Source of the DNA: Ischnura elegans
Lineage: Eukaryota; Arthropoda; Insecta; Odonata; Coenagrionidae
Direction: 5' to 3'
DNA length: 64,000 nucleotides
Assembly (NCBI RefSeq): GCF_921293095.1
Contig: NC_060246.1
Span: forward strand, 140,864,198 to 140,928,197
Shown: positions 23,001-35,489 of the stretch, piece by piece
Layout of the letters: every line of letters begins with the position of its first letter
Position numbering within the stretch: the stretch's first letter is position 1
Made by a program: the position numbers and the translations under genes
Notes under the pieces: generated by a model
What the model was told of the DNA's origin: nothing
Seen by the model: only the letters and a program-made list of their open reading frames with translations
The model's database searches: none

Positions 23001-26000
23001 TATAACTAAACACAAAAATAGCAGAGCTTACTTTAATGGCAACTTTTTGTGCAAAAATGCAAGTCAAAGCAATGTTCAATTTTGTGTTAAGTACTTGTAC
23101 AATTTAGGATCAAAGTTTGACGATAGACTTTGATACAGTGGCCGTAAAGTTGGACTCCAATAATCATTGATTCAGCTTATCTATTGGGTCTTGACATCCT
23201 TGATGCCCTGATGACGAATAGGTTCCTCATGGTGGAAACTCTTATTATTAATTAATAGGGATCATTTAGAACAATAAGCGCAACCTTATAATGATTGACA
23301 GACATGAATGCCTCGCATTTTTCCTCCCATCCTTCATTGTTTTCATATGTTTCATCCTGAACAGCATATAACATAGAAATAATAACAGTAAAATGGCTCT
23401 GGTCAGCTGATAATTTGCTTTTCTTCTGACAATTAACTTGCTTCTTGACACATTCTGCAGTTTAGGATTCTAGTAGAAAATATAGATATAGTTTTTCTGT
23501 AGGCAGCTAAAATTTATTTAATTTTAATTGAATGAATTCATCTCCTGTTTTAAGCTCTCAATATTCATCCATTTATGCTGGTAAATTGTGTGAATTATAG
23601 GCTACAATTTCAGGCTACATTCAAAGCTGTTCAGTTAATGTCAACAGCAGAATTGAACTCCACAAGTACTTTATACTTTAAGTTGATACAAAATGAGGTA
23701 CCAATTGAAGCAAGTAATTCACGTTATTGATACACATTATTAGTGTTTGCGCCAAAATACTTTGTGGTAATCCTGCATGTACACATCTCTTTATCAGTGA
23801 CCCAGCAGGAAAAGCATCAAAATGTTTCTTTCCTGGCACATTTGCTTCTGTAAATAGTTAGACTGATTGTTTGATGAGGAAAAATTACAATAGAATAATC
23901 ATTACTTTTCAATGTATTATGGATTTTTTTTCTTTCATTTTCACTTCTCTCCTGATCTCTAATTATGAGGAAATTGTGCTTACTCTCCTGAAACAAAAGT
24001 ATTACTTTGTCATTGTCGTATTCTGTTATAAACCTTCCTGAGTCAAAGTTTACGGATGCACATGCATTTTCATTGAATTTGTCTTTAATAGCATTCAAGT
24101 TTATGATAGCATGCTACTTATAGTAAATACTAAATAGTTACTTGCGTAAAACTGTATTTACAATAAAACTCTCAGTATTACTCCTTTTGTTTATGAAATG
24201 GAACCATATCAAAAAGAATTCTAACTGCTGACCCCTCACCCTTGACTCTGATTTTCAGAGGTAAGAAAATTTTGTAGTTCTCCAATGGAAATGAGTTAAT
24301 ATTCACAATCATTTGAATTTGAAATAGCCATTGTTTTAGCTATTAGAAAAAATCTTTTGGACTGAATGAATTCCAATGATTGTGGTTTATTCTTGTTTCA
24401 TATTGAGGTTTGTATTTTTTCTTCCCTCTGAAAATCTTTCAACAAACTCCCCAGGCCTTTCTTCACCATTCAGTGCCTTTTAATGTAAGGGCAGTATACA
24501 TATAAATGTTACTCAACTCCTAAGCATTTTTAATGTTCTGGATAGCAAACTATTTTTTTTACTGGATGCATCATAATTCCAAACTATTAGGCAGATATTA
24601 TTTTATTTATTGTGGAATGCCTTAACTGCAGCTTCTGCTTAAATTGTGTATGCATATTGGTGGATGTTTGTGGCATTAATATAATATTAAAAAATGCTGA
24701 AACTTACTTGTATTAAGTGTTAATATTGCAAGATGAAAATAATTGTTTTATCAGTTTAAAAAAATTAGCATTCAATGAAAGTTATTTCAGCAGAACATAG
24801 ATTGTGGTTTAATCTGTAGAGTAAAATTTTGAAAATTTCTATTCACATGCACCTTTAGGTATAAATTCTCAGTACTGACATGATTTACTGTTTCCTCTTC
24901 AGATCTCTCTTTTGGACAACGCTAATGCTATCTGTGGACAAGCTGATGAACATGATAACAGAGTGTTGGTGGCTCTTCATTATTGATAAAATTCATATTT
25001 ATATCATCATGCGAGTGTCTCGTGTAGCTTGGGAGGTGACAGGGGCGTGGGAAGCACAGTTGGCTGCTGCCACTCATCATTCTGAGACTTCCTGACAAGT
25101 ATTAGGCATTATAGTAGATTTAAGCTAGGAATATGTAGAAAATAGTTGCTTCATATTCTTATGATATACCTTATAACTTGTATTTATATTATAAATATTT
25201 CTGAATACTAAAGTAAAAAATCACAATTTGCTTAAGGCTTGGCTGTTGGTCTCCACAGGTTGACTTCCAAAGAGATGATGGTTCAAGGTCCCCAGGTGTT
25301 TAATTCCTGTCCATATTCGGTATATAATTATGGAATCATATGTTTTTTAATGAGATATTCCAATTGTGCTGTGATATATATTGATTGTGTAGGAAGGTTA
25401 CTTTCATCCTATGTAAATTGACTGGGGAAATTTTTCCAACTTTTGATAAGAAGGTTTATATTTGAACAACTGGAAGACATGTTTCTTTGTAAGGTATTTT
25501 TTTTCATGTGTTTGTGTCACAAATACATCTGCATGCCTTCTGGTTTAATTAAATTTTATATATCATACTCTTTGTTTCTTACCTTAGGAGCCTAACAGCA
25601 CTTGAATGCTAAGTTGCACAAGTATCCACAAATTTATCCAATATAACTTTCAAATATTTATATGAAAAATATAAAATTGTAATATTTCTACAACCTAGTG
25701 ACATCAAATGTAAAGTACCAAATATTCATAAAATGACTTAGAGGTAGAAACTGCGATGAGAAGATGAATTTGTAGCATGGTTAAATGAATAATTCTGAAA
25801 ATTCCTTTGAACAATTAATAGAGGGGAGAATTTTGTTTAACACGATGGTCACTATTCTTGCATTCATGTTTTATAAAATTAAAAGTTTAACTAAAAATTA
25901 GAGAAGCATTTTGAAAAAGTGTAAGTACTGGTTGACTTGTTATGGAATTCAATATACCTGGGTATCTTATTAAAGCCATTTGGAAGGCATGATAGGTTGA

Positions 26001-28189
26001 TGTTGATCATTAGGAAGCTTGAGAAAAAAGAACCAGTCAGAGAAATAGGAATATTGAAATTTAAATTTCTAGTCTGCTTTCATAAAGGAAGAAAAATTAT
26101 TGATATAAAAGGCTGATTATTTATTAAATTAATTACTGAGGCAATGGATTTAGTGCAATATGAGATAACTTGTTATTTATAGTTTCACGTTTAAAAGAAA
26201 GCCTGTAAATTATTCACCTGGCTGAAATAATTTATTCCTCATTAAGTAGCCACTTAAAGTAAAGTAAATGATTATATTTAAATTATTAGTATTTATAACC
26301 ATTATTAGTTCTGTCTTAACTATTTATAAAAAATATTTTTGTTTTGTAATAATCAGATTTGCTCAGAAGTTTTAATCTTTAGCTTTCACTTTAGTTTGTG
26401 ATTAAATTACACATATTTTTTAGATGAAGTCCATAAATAATCATTCCATGATATGGAACATTCCAAATTGATTAAAAAGCATTGCCTATAATGTAGATTT
26501 AGGAAAACGAAGCAATTCCATTTTTTTTAAATTGTGAGATTTTTTTATGGAATGCTTGAAGGAACTTTGAACCAGCTCAGGAGGTCAAATTTGAAATGGC
26601 CTTGGGAATTGTTACCCCTCCTACTAGATTATTTTTATCAAACCGAAATTATGTTGCCTCTCATGGTCAATATTCTCTACAAATTTAATAGTTTCAGATT
26701 GTCCATTTTTTTATCGTTGAGTGAATTTTCACAATACTATGACTTAAGTGTTTTGAAATCATTTGCTTCATTAACTGAGAATTTTATTATAAAGTCACTG
26801 TAAAAATTGTATTTTTAATACTGATAGTTAATAGAGTTGAAATTGTTACCAAAACCAATGTCCTTTAAAACATGGTAATTCTTCGATCATAACATTTTAT
26901 TTTCTTAATCACTTGCATTTTTTAAATATCATGAGATACACATTCATACAGAGCATTTGTTGTTGCCATTAGTGTTTGCTTAAAGCTGTGTCAATGTTTT
27001 ATTTATTGGGTTATTTCAAGCAGTTATCATGGTGTAAGTGCCATGTAAATTTTACTTTAATCCAGTGCAGTACAAATTAGGTGTTGTTTGTTGAAAGCAA
27101 GACAGTTTGCTTGGGGAAGATGATTGTCGGATGAGTGAGTTGATATCCCAGTGTCCAATGAATAACTAATGCTGTGCTATGGGTACAAATCCAGAGATGA
27201 CTACAATGGTCACTCATTTTTTCCTCTTCCTTTGTATTGTAAAGGAAATGATTATTGTGAATTGGGACTGGGAAATGAGTTGAGCTAAAGTTAACATTTT
27301 TGAGATGCCTAGTGTAAGGAGTTAACTAGAATGTTGGAAAATGAGTTTCAAATGGAATGGTTGAGTGCTGTGCATCAGACTACAGAGAAAAATGGTTGGG
27401 TTGGAATGTGCCATTGACACAGATTTATTTTATAATGGGATGGACTTAGGATAAGAAATATAAGAACACAAACTCAACTATGGTCTAGTTGTTTTTGTTG
27501 TAAATAGTTGTAATATTTTCATTTTGATTCCAAGTTTATTGTTGTTTAGATGTTTATAAACCTTGATGAAATAATTATTTTTTGCTGATGCATACTACAC
27601 AAGAAACACCCACATGCTACACACACTGACACTTACAATGGATACATTGACTTTACCTCAATATTAAAAAAGAAACAGTAGTATTCAGTGCAAACCCATG
27701 GAATGTGATGATATTCTCTTTCGCACTGTAAAATCCAAAGAAGAATATTGGGAAGGAAAGGTTGGATTTGGAATGCATGGAGGTGATGAGTTGTACTTGC
27801 CAATGAACGCATGGAGGTGATGATTTGTACTAACCAATTTGAACCCCAAACAGCAATGAAGTGATTTTTGGATACAGGGTATGCTTTCTTATTTGTGTAA
27901 ATGTTCTGTCAAGGCAATGGTGTATGTACCAATATATTACTGGGGGTTTTCTAGTATTCTTATCGTGGATGAGACACATAGATTATTGGGGCACAACTTT
28001 TATTAACTTTGTGTGGATTTTTATTTATTGATTTTCACTATTTTCAAATGTATTGTATGTGCCATTAGGGGAAAATTCTTATAATGATTCAGGTTTTTGC
28101 ACCTGGTTCCCCATGATTGCTCTCATTATTAAACAGGGGTTTTTTCTATGAGACATGGAGAGAGTTGAGAGCAGTGAAGCTTATATGCA

Positions 28190-28685
28190 TCAAATATATA
28201 AATATATATTATATGATATATATGATATGAATCAAATAGAGCCAATATATAGCATTTGTATTGATCCTTTGGATCATCATTGTAAGGTGGACTGAAGGTA
28301 GTACGACCACATAGGAGACAGCGTCAACAGCAAGACTGATATCATCAGTGACAGTGCATTAAAGGTCCGTACTGTTCCTCTAGACATATGAGTTGCCTAT
28401 GCTGGCTTAAAAATGGTCATTAATGAATGTATTGTCATACTGTAAAGCAACCTCAAACACACCACAGAATGATTTTTGTTTGCATGTACAACAGCTGGAA
28501 GAGCATTTGAATGATCAACTAGTGTACTCATTTTCACTACCAGGTATTACAAGTTTTAGCCTATTCCTTCTCTGGAAAAATATACCATTATTATATAAAC
28601 ATATTTTTTCTTGACTACTCTGCATGACAAAGTAGAAGAGAAAAAAATGTAAATATATTTATAAATATAAATATATATATATACA
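28190..28685. repeat. AT microsatellites
   Basis: Two TA-rich simple tracts: about 28191-28235 (ATATATAAATATATATTATA type) and about 28646-28683 (TATATTTATAAATATAAATA type, ending in TATATATATATAC). Confidence 0.7.
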
Positions 28686-30422
28686 CTAATGTAAAAAAAA
28701 ACTATAATGTACTAAGGTGAGAGGAAAAGAACCCACTTGAATCTCATGTTTGGGAGTTGAAAGTTGACTTGATGGGACCAAGCAGCTGCGTCTCTCCATG
28801 GGATAGTTGTGTTGTAATGGCCCAAAAGTGTGACGTGATTGGTAGAAAGTGATTGGACTTCCATTGAAAAGTCTTGTCAATTGTGGATTCTTTTTCCCCT
28901 TAATCCAAGGATGACAGATGGAACTTTTAAAACAATTGAACACACTGTCAAGATTTACCAGAATATATTGAAACATTTCCATTTTGGCAATTAAGAGGTA
29001 ACATTGAAGTTTTCCTGACTCTCAATATGCATTTCATTGTGGGAATTAACATCTATTCTGAAACAAATTTATTTGGGGATGGATGCTCTTAATTGTTTTG
29101 GACAGATGCCACACTAGTTAAAAGGTAGCACATCAGCTACTCTTCTACCTCTTCCCTAGATTATTGATTTAATTTTGTAACACATCACACTGATTGTTAT
29201 TTTATTATTACATGCTGGCAGTGTTTTTTTAACGTAGTGTAGAATATAATGTAGGGATATTACTGTACCTAGTCATTATTTTAAAGTGCTATATTTTCAA
29301 ATTTGTTAATTGAAAAGCACTTTGAACTGTTTTCACATCATTGGGTGACATAAAATGTGACTGTTGAGTGTCAATGGAAAAGTGTTTGAAGAGTGATAGT
29401 AGACTTTCATTTGAAAACTTGCACCTGTGACCATGTGAGTGTGCATGGCAGGTTGTTAAACAGTATTATCTTAATCTATTCTGGAAAGTAGAATGCAAGA
29501 TGACCAGTGGTTGTGATGGCCGTGCGATAAACATTTACAATTGCAAGATAATAACTAACAGAATGCCAACAATATTACTGAACCATTGAGGATGGAAGTG
29601 AATCAAGCAGCTATTTAGCATATCAGTGTGTTGAGCTTGGAACCTTCACAGGTCTCATTTCTGACTTTTGTGAGGTCAAGGAAAAGGGTGGATGTGTTCA
29701 ACACATCATTCCATACTCTAACCTCTGTTGCATGTAAATTTTATTAGGTATATGATACTACTTAAGTTTAGCAGGCTAGAGTTTATAAGGCATAGAAAGA
29801 AAACAACAGCTATAACTGAATTTATGACAGTTGTTTAAGGTATAAGTAGTGAGTCTTATAAATTAGCTCTTCACTTTTCTGTTGTTTTCTTTCTTGGTCT
29901 CTTAATCCTTGTAAAGAGCTGACTCATTAGTCATCACTTTAGATAGTCATAATCATAGCATAATTTATATAATTTTTCTGCTGAATAATTCCATAATTTG
30001 AGCCATGTAAATGAAATTATTAATTTAATACAGAGAATCTGTTTGTTGAAAACTGACTTAGTTGATTGACTAGAACTTGTTTAGCTGATCTTTGCCGTCA
30101 GTTTTCACTTTTGTTAAACCTTTGAAGAGCTAATAATATCTTTGGCCAGGTGCATGTCTGCTGTTTATTTTGTTTGCTTGGAAATGGAGGCTAAACTAAA
30201 GTTTGTTTCACATATTTGCTTGTGAATTTAAATTATAGCTTCCATTTATTGCTATATTTTTAAATGCCTTGTAAATATAAGTTTATCATATGGCCAATTA
30301 TCATGATAGGTACATGAATGCTAAGGTCTGAAGCTTGATATGCTTGACTAAAACATGCATGCAAAGGGAAATGAAACAAACTTTGTTTGCCAGCACAAAA
30401 TGCAACTTTATAATGACTCAGA

Positions 30423-30438
30423 AATAAAGTCAAATAAA
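30423..30438 (+). terminator. Candidate polyadenylation signals (two AATAAA)
   Basis: AATAAA occurs at 30423-30428 and 30433-30438, followed by T-rich sequence. It is one of several possible ends for a long bru3 transcript; earlier sites cannot be excluded. Confidence 0.25.
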
Positions 30439-31505
30439 ATAATAATTTTTCTCAACCTCATCATTGATTTTATTCTGTAGGCCTTTCATTAAACTGTCAG
30501 AGCAACATTTTACCTCTTTGAACAGTGGCATGCCCTGTGCTTCATTGTGAATTTATTTTCTTGTTTGTTTACCTTGTTGATGCCTTAGGATACAGTGCAA
30601 TCATAAAGGAAAACTTTTGAATGCTATGGGAGGCAGTAGTTGACTAAAGTTGATGGCAGAACAGCTACACAACTGAATCTGCTAATATTCATATTAGGAT
30701 ACTAAAACCAACTCAGTGTGACATATCTTTTAGCCATTTACAGAACTAATTGATATTTTTGATTGCTGACAATAAATGCATTACAGCTCTGACTTACAGT
30801 TAAAGAAATTTCTTTTATTTTATCCTATTAGACAAATGCTAGAAAATCAGAATGTAAAGTTAGTTAAGTTATTTGTCTCCAGTGTTAACCAACAATAACA
30901 TATTGTTGTAATTTGTAAATTTTGAAGGGCTTTTCCTTCTCACAAACATACACGTCATTCATGCTGAATTAAAGGCCTTAGGGCAAGCCTTTTCAAGGCC
31001 CTGAATAGGGGGTTTCTGAGGCTTTTTCAACCTTCATCATGATTACAGTGTCTATCATTTGCTTGGAAATGCATTATTTCAAATTCATACTAATTTTATA
31101 AGTATTTGTCAATTAGTCTTCTTTATAATTCTCAATAAACTGAATTTTTACCAGATTGCCTTAAATTTTTAGCATGCACACCTTTCCAGAGAGAGCAATA
31201 TCTTTTATTTTTTTTGCTGAACCATGCAGAATCCTCAGTCTCAGGGCTACAGAGAAAAATCAGATTCTACACATTCACTGGACAACTCAATTAACAGGGC
31301 AAGGTCCATGGCTAAATAATCATATGAAATTTTTTCAGTGTAAATCACATTGAAAAATGGAATAGATCAAGGGACAAAATTTTCATGTTTCTAATCAAGT
31401 ACTTTTTTACATAGATGGGTAGAATGAGAGAGATAAGTAGAGCTACAGTTTCTAATTCAAATAATTTCCACCAAACATTGGTTTGGTAGGCTGATGTGAT
31501 CTTGA

Positions 31506-31983
31506 CCCAGTGAGAAATGGGTGGTGGAATCCACGTGGAACCCACGTGGAGAATTAACGTGGATACCACGTGTTTTTGGTCGTGGAATCAACGTGGAACC
31601 CACGTGGAAATTTGGTGGAAAAATTAAAACAGCAGTAGGTGCTGTCCTAAAACCATTAAAACCTCAACCACTCTATATCTAAACCTTCTATATATGTGTC
31701 TACGATTTTTCATGTGCTCTCATGGCTGCCTTTCCACAAATTATATAAAAATAGAATGTGCGATACATTTTCACATAACTAGCATGGTTTCAGGATGATA
31801 AATGACGCAATGTCACCAGAGAGTTAAGTTCCACAAATTAGAAATTCTGTTTAACATTTTATGATAATCACCACAAATCCACTTGAAATCAACGTGGATT
31901 CCACATGGGTACAACCACTCAATATCCACCACCACCAAATATCCACCACTCAACGTGGATTCCACCACCCATTTCTCGCTGGG
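31506..31983. mobile_element. TIR element built of CCACGTGG words
   Basis: A 478-bp non-coding element with near-perfect terminal inverted repeats of at least 30 bp. The left end reads CCCAGTGAGAAATGGGTGGT then GGAATCCACGTGG; the complement of the right end reads CCCAGCGAGAAATGGGTGGT then GGAATCCACGTTG. Within 100 bp of the left end CACGTGG or a close variant recurs about every 13-25 bp (CCACGTGGAACCCACGTGGA and similar). No transposase and no clear target duplication were found, so the superfamily is unknown. Confidence 0.75.
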
Positions 31984-33657
31984 GAGAGAATTTATTAAGC
32001 AATACACTACAGATTCATCATGGCTGCATTACAAAACCAATTATAGACCTGTTTAATGAGTGAAAAAGTATGTGTGAGGATACAAAAATTCTACTGATCA
32101 ATTTTTGATAAAAGTACAAGTCCACAAGGAAGAAGAGTAGGTATATATATCTTAACTCTTACTGATTAAATTATTAAACTTTTTTTTATTTGAAATTTTC
32201 AACTGCGACAGTGAGCAATTCTTAAATGCCATGAGGACTAAGGAATTTATTCTGAAGAAGTAGTGGGGACAGGATCTGGCACATACCAAAAAATTTGCAT
32301 CATGGGGTGCTTGGCGATGGTGTGGGACTTGGGTAAACTGGTAATTTTTTGTCGATTCTCAAGCAACAGAATGCCATATATATTTCATACAAATAGTGCT
32401 GAAATTTTATTCATTGTTAGATTTTATTAGTTCCTATGGCTTGGTCTCTGTAGAACATTGCGGGAGGAAATCTCTTTTCGAATGAGAAAATAATAAATGT
32501 TGAAAAAAATGTCATAAAAATTTCAAAGAGAAGGTGTTGAACCAGAATCATCAGAAAGTACTTCTCAGGCTTAAAAAATATTTTCAAAGACCCATGAAAA
32601 TGCAAAGATTTATTAATTTAAGGAGAAATGCCATATAAACCTGTCCATCATTAAAGGCTTGGTGCACCATGGTTTTAGTAAAAACCATTTTGCATTTAAA
32701 CTCAGATTGAGAGTTGAAAGGTTGAAGCCCTTTTGAGCCCATGGCTTGGCTTTCATTGGCTTTACCAGATAAGATTGTAGATATTTAAGTAAATGAAAGG
32801 TCGTAGCACTTTTCCACAAGACTTTTTTATTCGTACAACGCGTTTCGGCTCACTGAGCCATAAATATGTCTAACTTCCACCAATTGAAGCCTGAATCTGT
32901 TGAACTTAAGATTGTAGATACTTTGAGAGCAACCTGAAAGCTGAGGGAAACTTTGAAAGGAAGCACCAGATGGTTTGATAAGTCTCCTGCTTCTTTGTGG
33001 ATGTGGATATGGCATTATTACTTAAAAAGGTGAAAGCCGAACCATTATTAAAGAAGCCACTTGTAGGCAGTATTATGTGCATAGTTACACTGACCAGTGG
33101 GGAGATGTTTAACAGTACTGAGCCGATTTAGCATAGGACTGGTGGTGACAAAACACTCATCACTCATCAATAAACAAAAGTATAAGACCACAAAACATTT
33201 GCACAAACATAAAGATAGGAAATTATTTGCTTCATTAGATGCCAGGACTAGTCCAAAAAAATGATAAGCAATGACTGTTACTAATTTTTAATCTCACTAG
33301 TTAGAGGTTACAAAAGTGTTTGAAAGGGGTCCCAAAGATCTTTGTTGTATTCCATTCCAAAATTAAAGTAAAACAGTTGCATCATCCATAGTGATAACTT
33401 TTTCCTTAAGTTTTATTCATCTACATTCCTACGAATCGTTAACTAATTTTTTGTACTTAAGCTTCCTGAAATTAATTTCATCAAATTCTTTGGGCCTTTT
33501 CAGAATAAATACTGATCAAGCATTTTGCATTATTTCATGTTCAATTTCCTTATGAAAAGCTATAACGGTAATAATGCTATCAAGTTTATAGGCATGAAAG
33601 AATAATGCATGGCCAAGCGGTGCAACTTATGGTGCACAATTTAAGAAATGCAATAAC
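31984..33657. other. Intergenic sequence
   Basis: Apart from the GCCGAAACGCG fragment near 32.85 kb, no gene or element was recognised. Short - strand open frames at 32417-33015 have no domain. Confidence 0.5.
32827..32882 (-). mobile_element. Fragment with GCCGAAACGCG hairpin, Penelope/hammerhead-like relic
   Basis: On the - strand GGCTCAGTGAGCC (a 6-bp stem) is followed at once by GAAACGCGTTGTACGAATAAA. A stem followed by GAAAC(G)CG and a nearby AATAAA is familiar from Penelope-like and other hammerhead-bearing repeats. The expected CTGANGA core before the stem is not intact (TATTTAT here), so any ribozyme is degraded. Ends are undefined. Confidence 0.3.
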
Positions 33658-34392
33658 CAGGGACGGATTCAGCATTAAATTTGGGGGGTGGGGGTCTGGG
33701 GAGTATGAAATACCCACGGGAGAGAGGAGCATTCTCCCATGCAAAAGTTTTTAAAATACCCATTTTTTACACGATTTGGAGCCTAAATTTCATTTTTATT
33801 CTTAACAACACATGAAATTGAACAATTTTAGAAGATTAAGAAGTTTAACAATGGAGAAAAAATAAATTGCCAACTTGAAGTTTAAAATATGATAAAATAC
33901 CAATGTGTCATCCAATACATCATCATACACTTCCATTACTACTGGTAATACCTTAAAATAAGGTAAGGTATTACCTTATTTTAAGGTATTACCAGTAGTA
34001 ATGGAAGCTAAGGAAAATAAAAATGAAGTGAAAGTGAATTTGTACATTAGATATACAGAAAAAAAAAGAAAAATGAGAGATCATCTCATCTTGTCCATGC
34101 TCACCTCTTTTATAGCTTTCACATCATGGCAGTAATTGATACAGAAAAAACTTAAGGGGGGCCCAAAAGATATTTTGAGGTACCTATACTTTTATCGTAA
34201 TGAAAAATAAAGTTACATGCAAAGTTGAAGATAGTTTTATTTAAACTGATTATACACACATACAAGACAATGCTATCTTATGATATGAAAAAGTTTCAAT
34301 TGTGATTCTGCAATGTTTGTCATTGCGGATAGCCCCATAAGGTGCTGCCCATGCACATGCCCCCTGTGCTCCCATAAGTATCCGCCACTGAA
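33658..34392. mobile_element. TIR element, CAGNGGCGGAT-type ends, with internal palindrome
   Basis: The left end CAGGGACGGATTCAGC is matched by CAGTGGCGGATACTTATGGG as the complement of the right end; both are followed by G-rich or C-rich tracts (GGGGGGTGGGGG near 33686, GCCCCCTG near 34358). No convincing 8-bp target duplication was found (GCAATAAC against AATCATGG). It has no transposase. It abuts the truncated LINE fragment at 34393 and contains the long palindrome at 33930-34007. Confidence 0.5.
33930..34007. repeat. 78-bp perfect palindrome (37-bp arms, 4-bp loop)
   Basis: The left arm 33930-33966 and right arm 33971-34007 are exact inverted copies; the loop is GGTA. The arm starts CTTCCATTACTACTGGTAAT and ends TTAAAATAAGGTAA. 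As RNA this would be an uninterrupted hairpin. Confidence 0.95.
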
Positions 34393-35480
34393 TCATGGAG
34401 GGCTCTCTTGATTTCCACCTCTAAGATCCCTGGCTCAAGATTATCCCATACTACACTTTCCTCCTCTAAATTCAATATTGCCAGCCTATTACTGCTGTAA
34501 TACAGATATTCCTTCCATCTATTCTGAATCTTGTCTCACTGTATCAGATTCCTTTCATCTTTAGACTTAATTCTTGACATCACTTGCCCTCTTTTGCTCC
34601 CTGAATGCAACTTTACCTTGACGTAAAATGTGCCTACACCTCCTTCCTTCTGAAACTTTTCCATTTCCTCACACTGTCTTTTCCACCAAGCCTTCCTTGC
34701 TCTCTTATTTTAATACTGTAACTAATTATTTATTTGCCTATATATACATCCTTTCCTTCTGTTCTATGCCCACATTCTTCCACTTCCATCTCTCCTCCAT
34801 TACCTTTATCCTTTCCTCCATTATCCATGGTTTCTTTATCCTTCTACTTTTTAACGTAGCCAATTTACTTCTTGGCTGCTTTGACCTCTACACTTTTAGT
34901 ATTATCCCACCCTTTCTCTACAGTCTGTGTATCTTCTATCTTATGGATACTATTTTCCACTCTTTCCATCCCCTCCAAAGCTTTTACGTTTCATTTCTTT
35001 GCCTTTCAATTTATCAACTCTTTTGAATCTTACGTTCCATTTCATAAGGATTATGTTGTCACCTAAATCCATGACTGCAGCTGCACAAGTTTTTCAAAAT
35101 ATTTCGAAACCTCTGTCTTGCCATGATGTAGTGTATCTAATTATATCTCACATATCCCCTGGACTCTTCCATGTGCACCTCTGCCCTTTATAATGATTGA
35201 ACCACGTGTGTGTGATGAATAATTTGTTTCTCCTGCAAATTTCTACTTCTTTCTCCCCTCTTTTGTTCTGCATTCCTGATCCAAATTCTCCCATTTGTTG
35301 TCATCCCTTCCTTCCCCGATTGAGGTGTTTCAATCCCCCATTATTGCTAGATTTTTCTTGCCTGGGGTTTCCCTAGAGCTGTTCATACACCTCATCCTAT
35401 TCTTCCTCCCATGATTGATATTAGACCTGTAAACTTAAACCACCGTGAGGTTGGTGGGTCATGCCTCAATTTCTACCACC
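34393..35480 (-). pseudogene. Decayed LINE fragment: endonuclease and start of RT region
   Basis: Translating the - strand in shifting frames gives LINE signatures in order from high to low coordinate. These are EVYEQL near 35382, an AP-endonuclease block (LFITHTWFNH followed by RCTWKSP) near 35165-35225, IKKPWIMEER and RWKWKN near 34770-34845, and then KAWWKRQCEEMEKF, GTFYVKVKLHSG and RWKEYLYY near 34510-34690. Stops and frameshifts interrupt it (e.g. TGA after SPGDM). The C/T-rich + strand open frames here are only its shadow. It resembles arthropod CR1/Jockey/RTE-type LINEs; the subfamily is not resolved. Confidence 0.75.
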
Positions 35481-35489
35481 AGAATACTA

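Larger units (their letters stand above)
20022..30438 (+). other. Candidate long bru3 3' UTR and flank, free of recognisable transposons
   Basis: About 10.4 kb downstream of the bru3 stop contains no recognisable transposon, SINE or long open frame, unlike the flanking 14-19 kb and 31-64 kb. It is A/T-rich with many ATTTA words. Pumilio-type TGTAAATA words occur near 23849, 27504, 28648 and 30272. AT microsatellites lie near 28190-28240 and 28645-28685. Long 3' UTRs are common for neuronal RNA-binding proteins, but nothing here proves transcription; the region could be partly intergenic. Confidence 0.35.

Noticed and set aside
34628..35193. Overlapping + strand frames with Phe/Ser/Leu-rich products
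   Set aside because: They are antisense shadows of the decayed LINE on the other strand.
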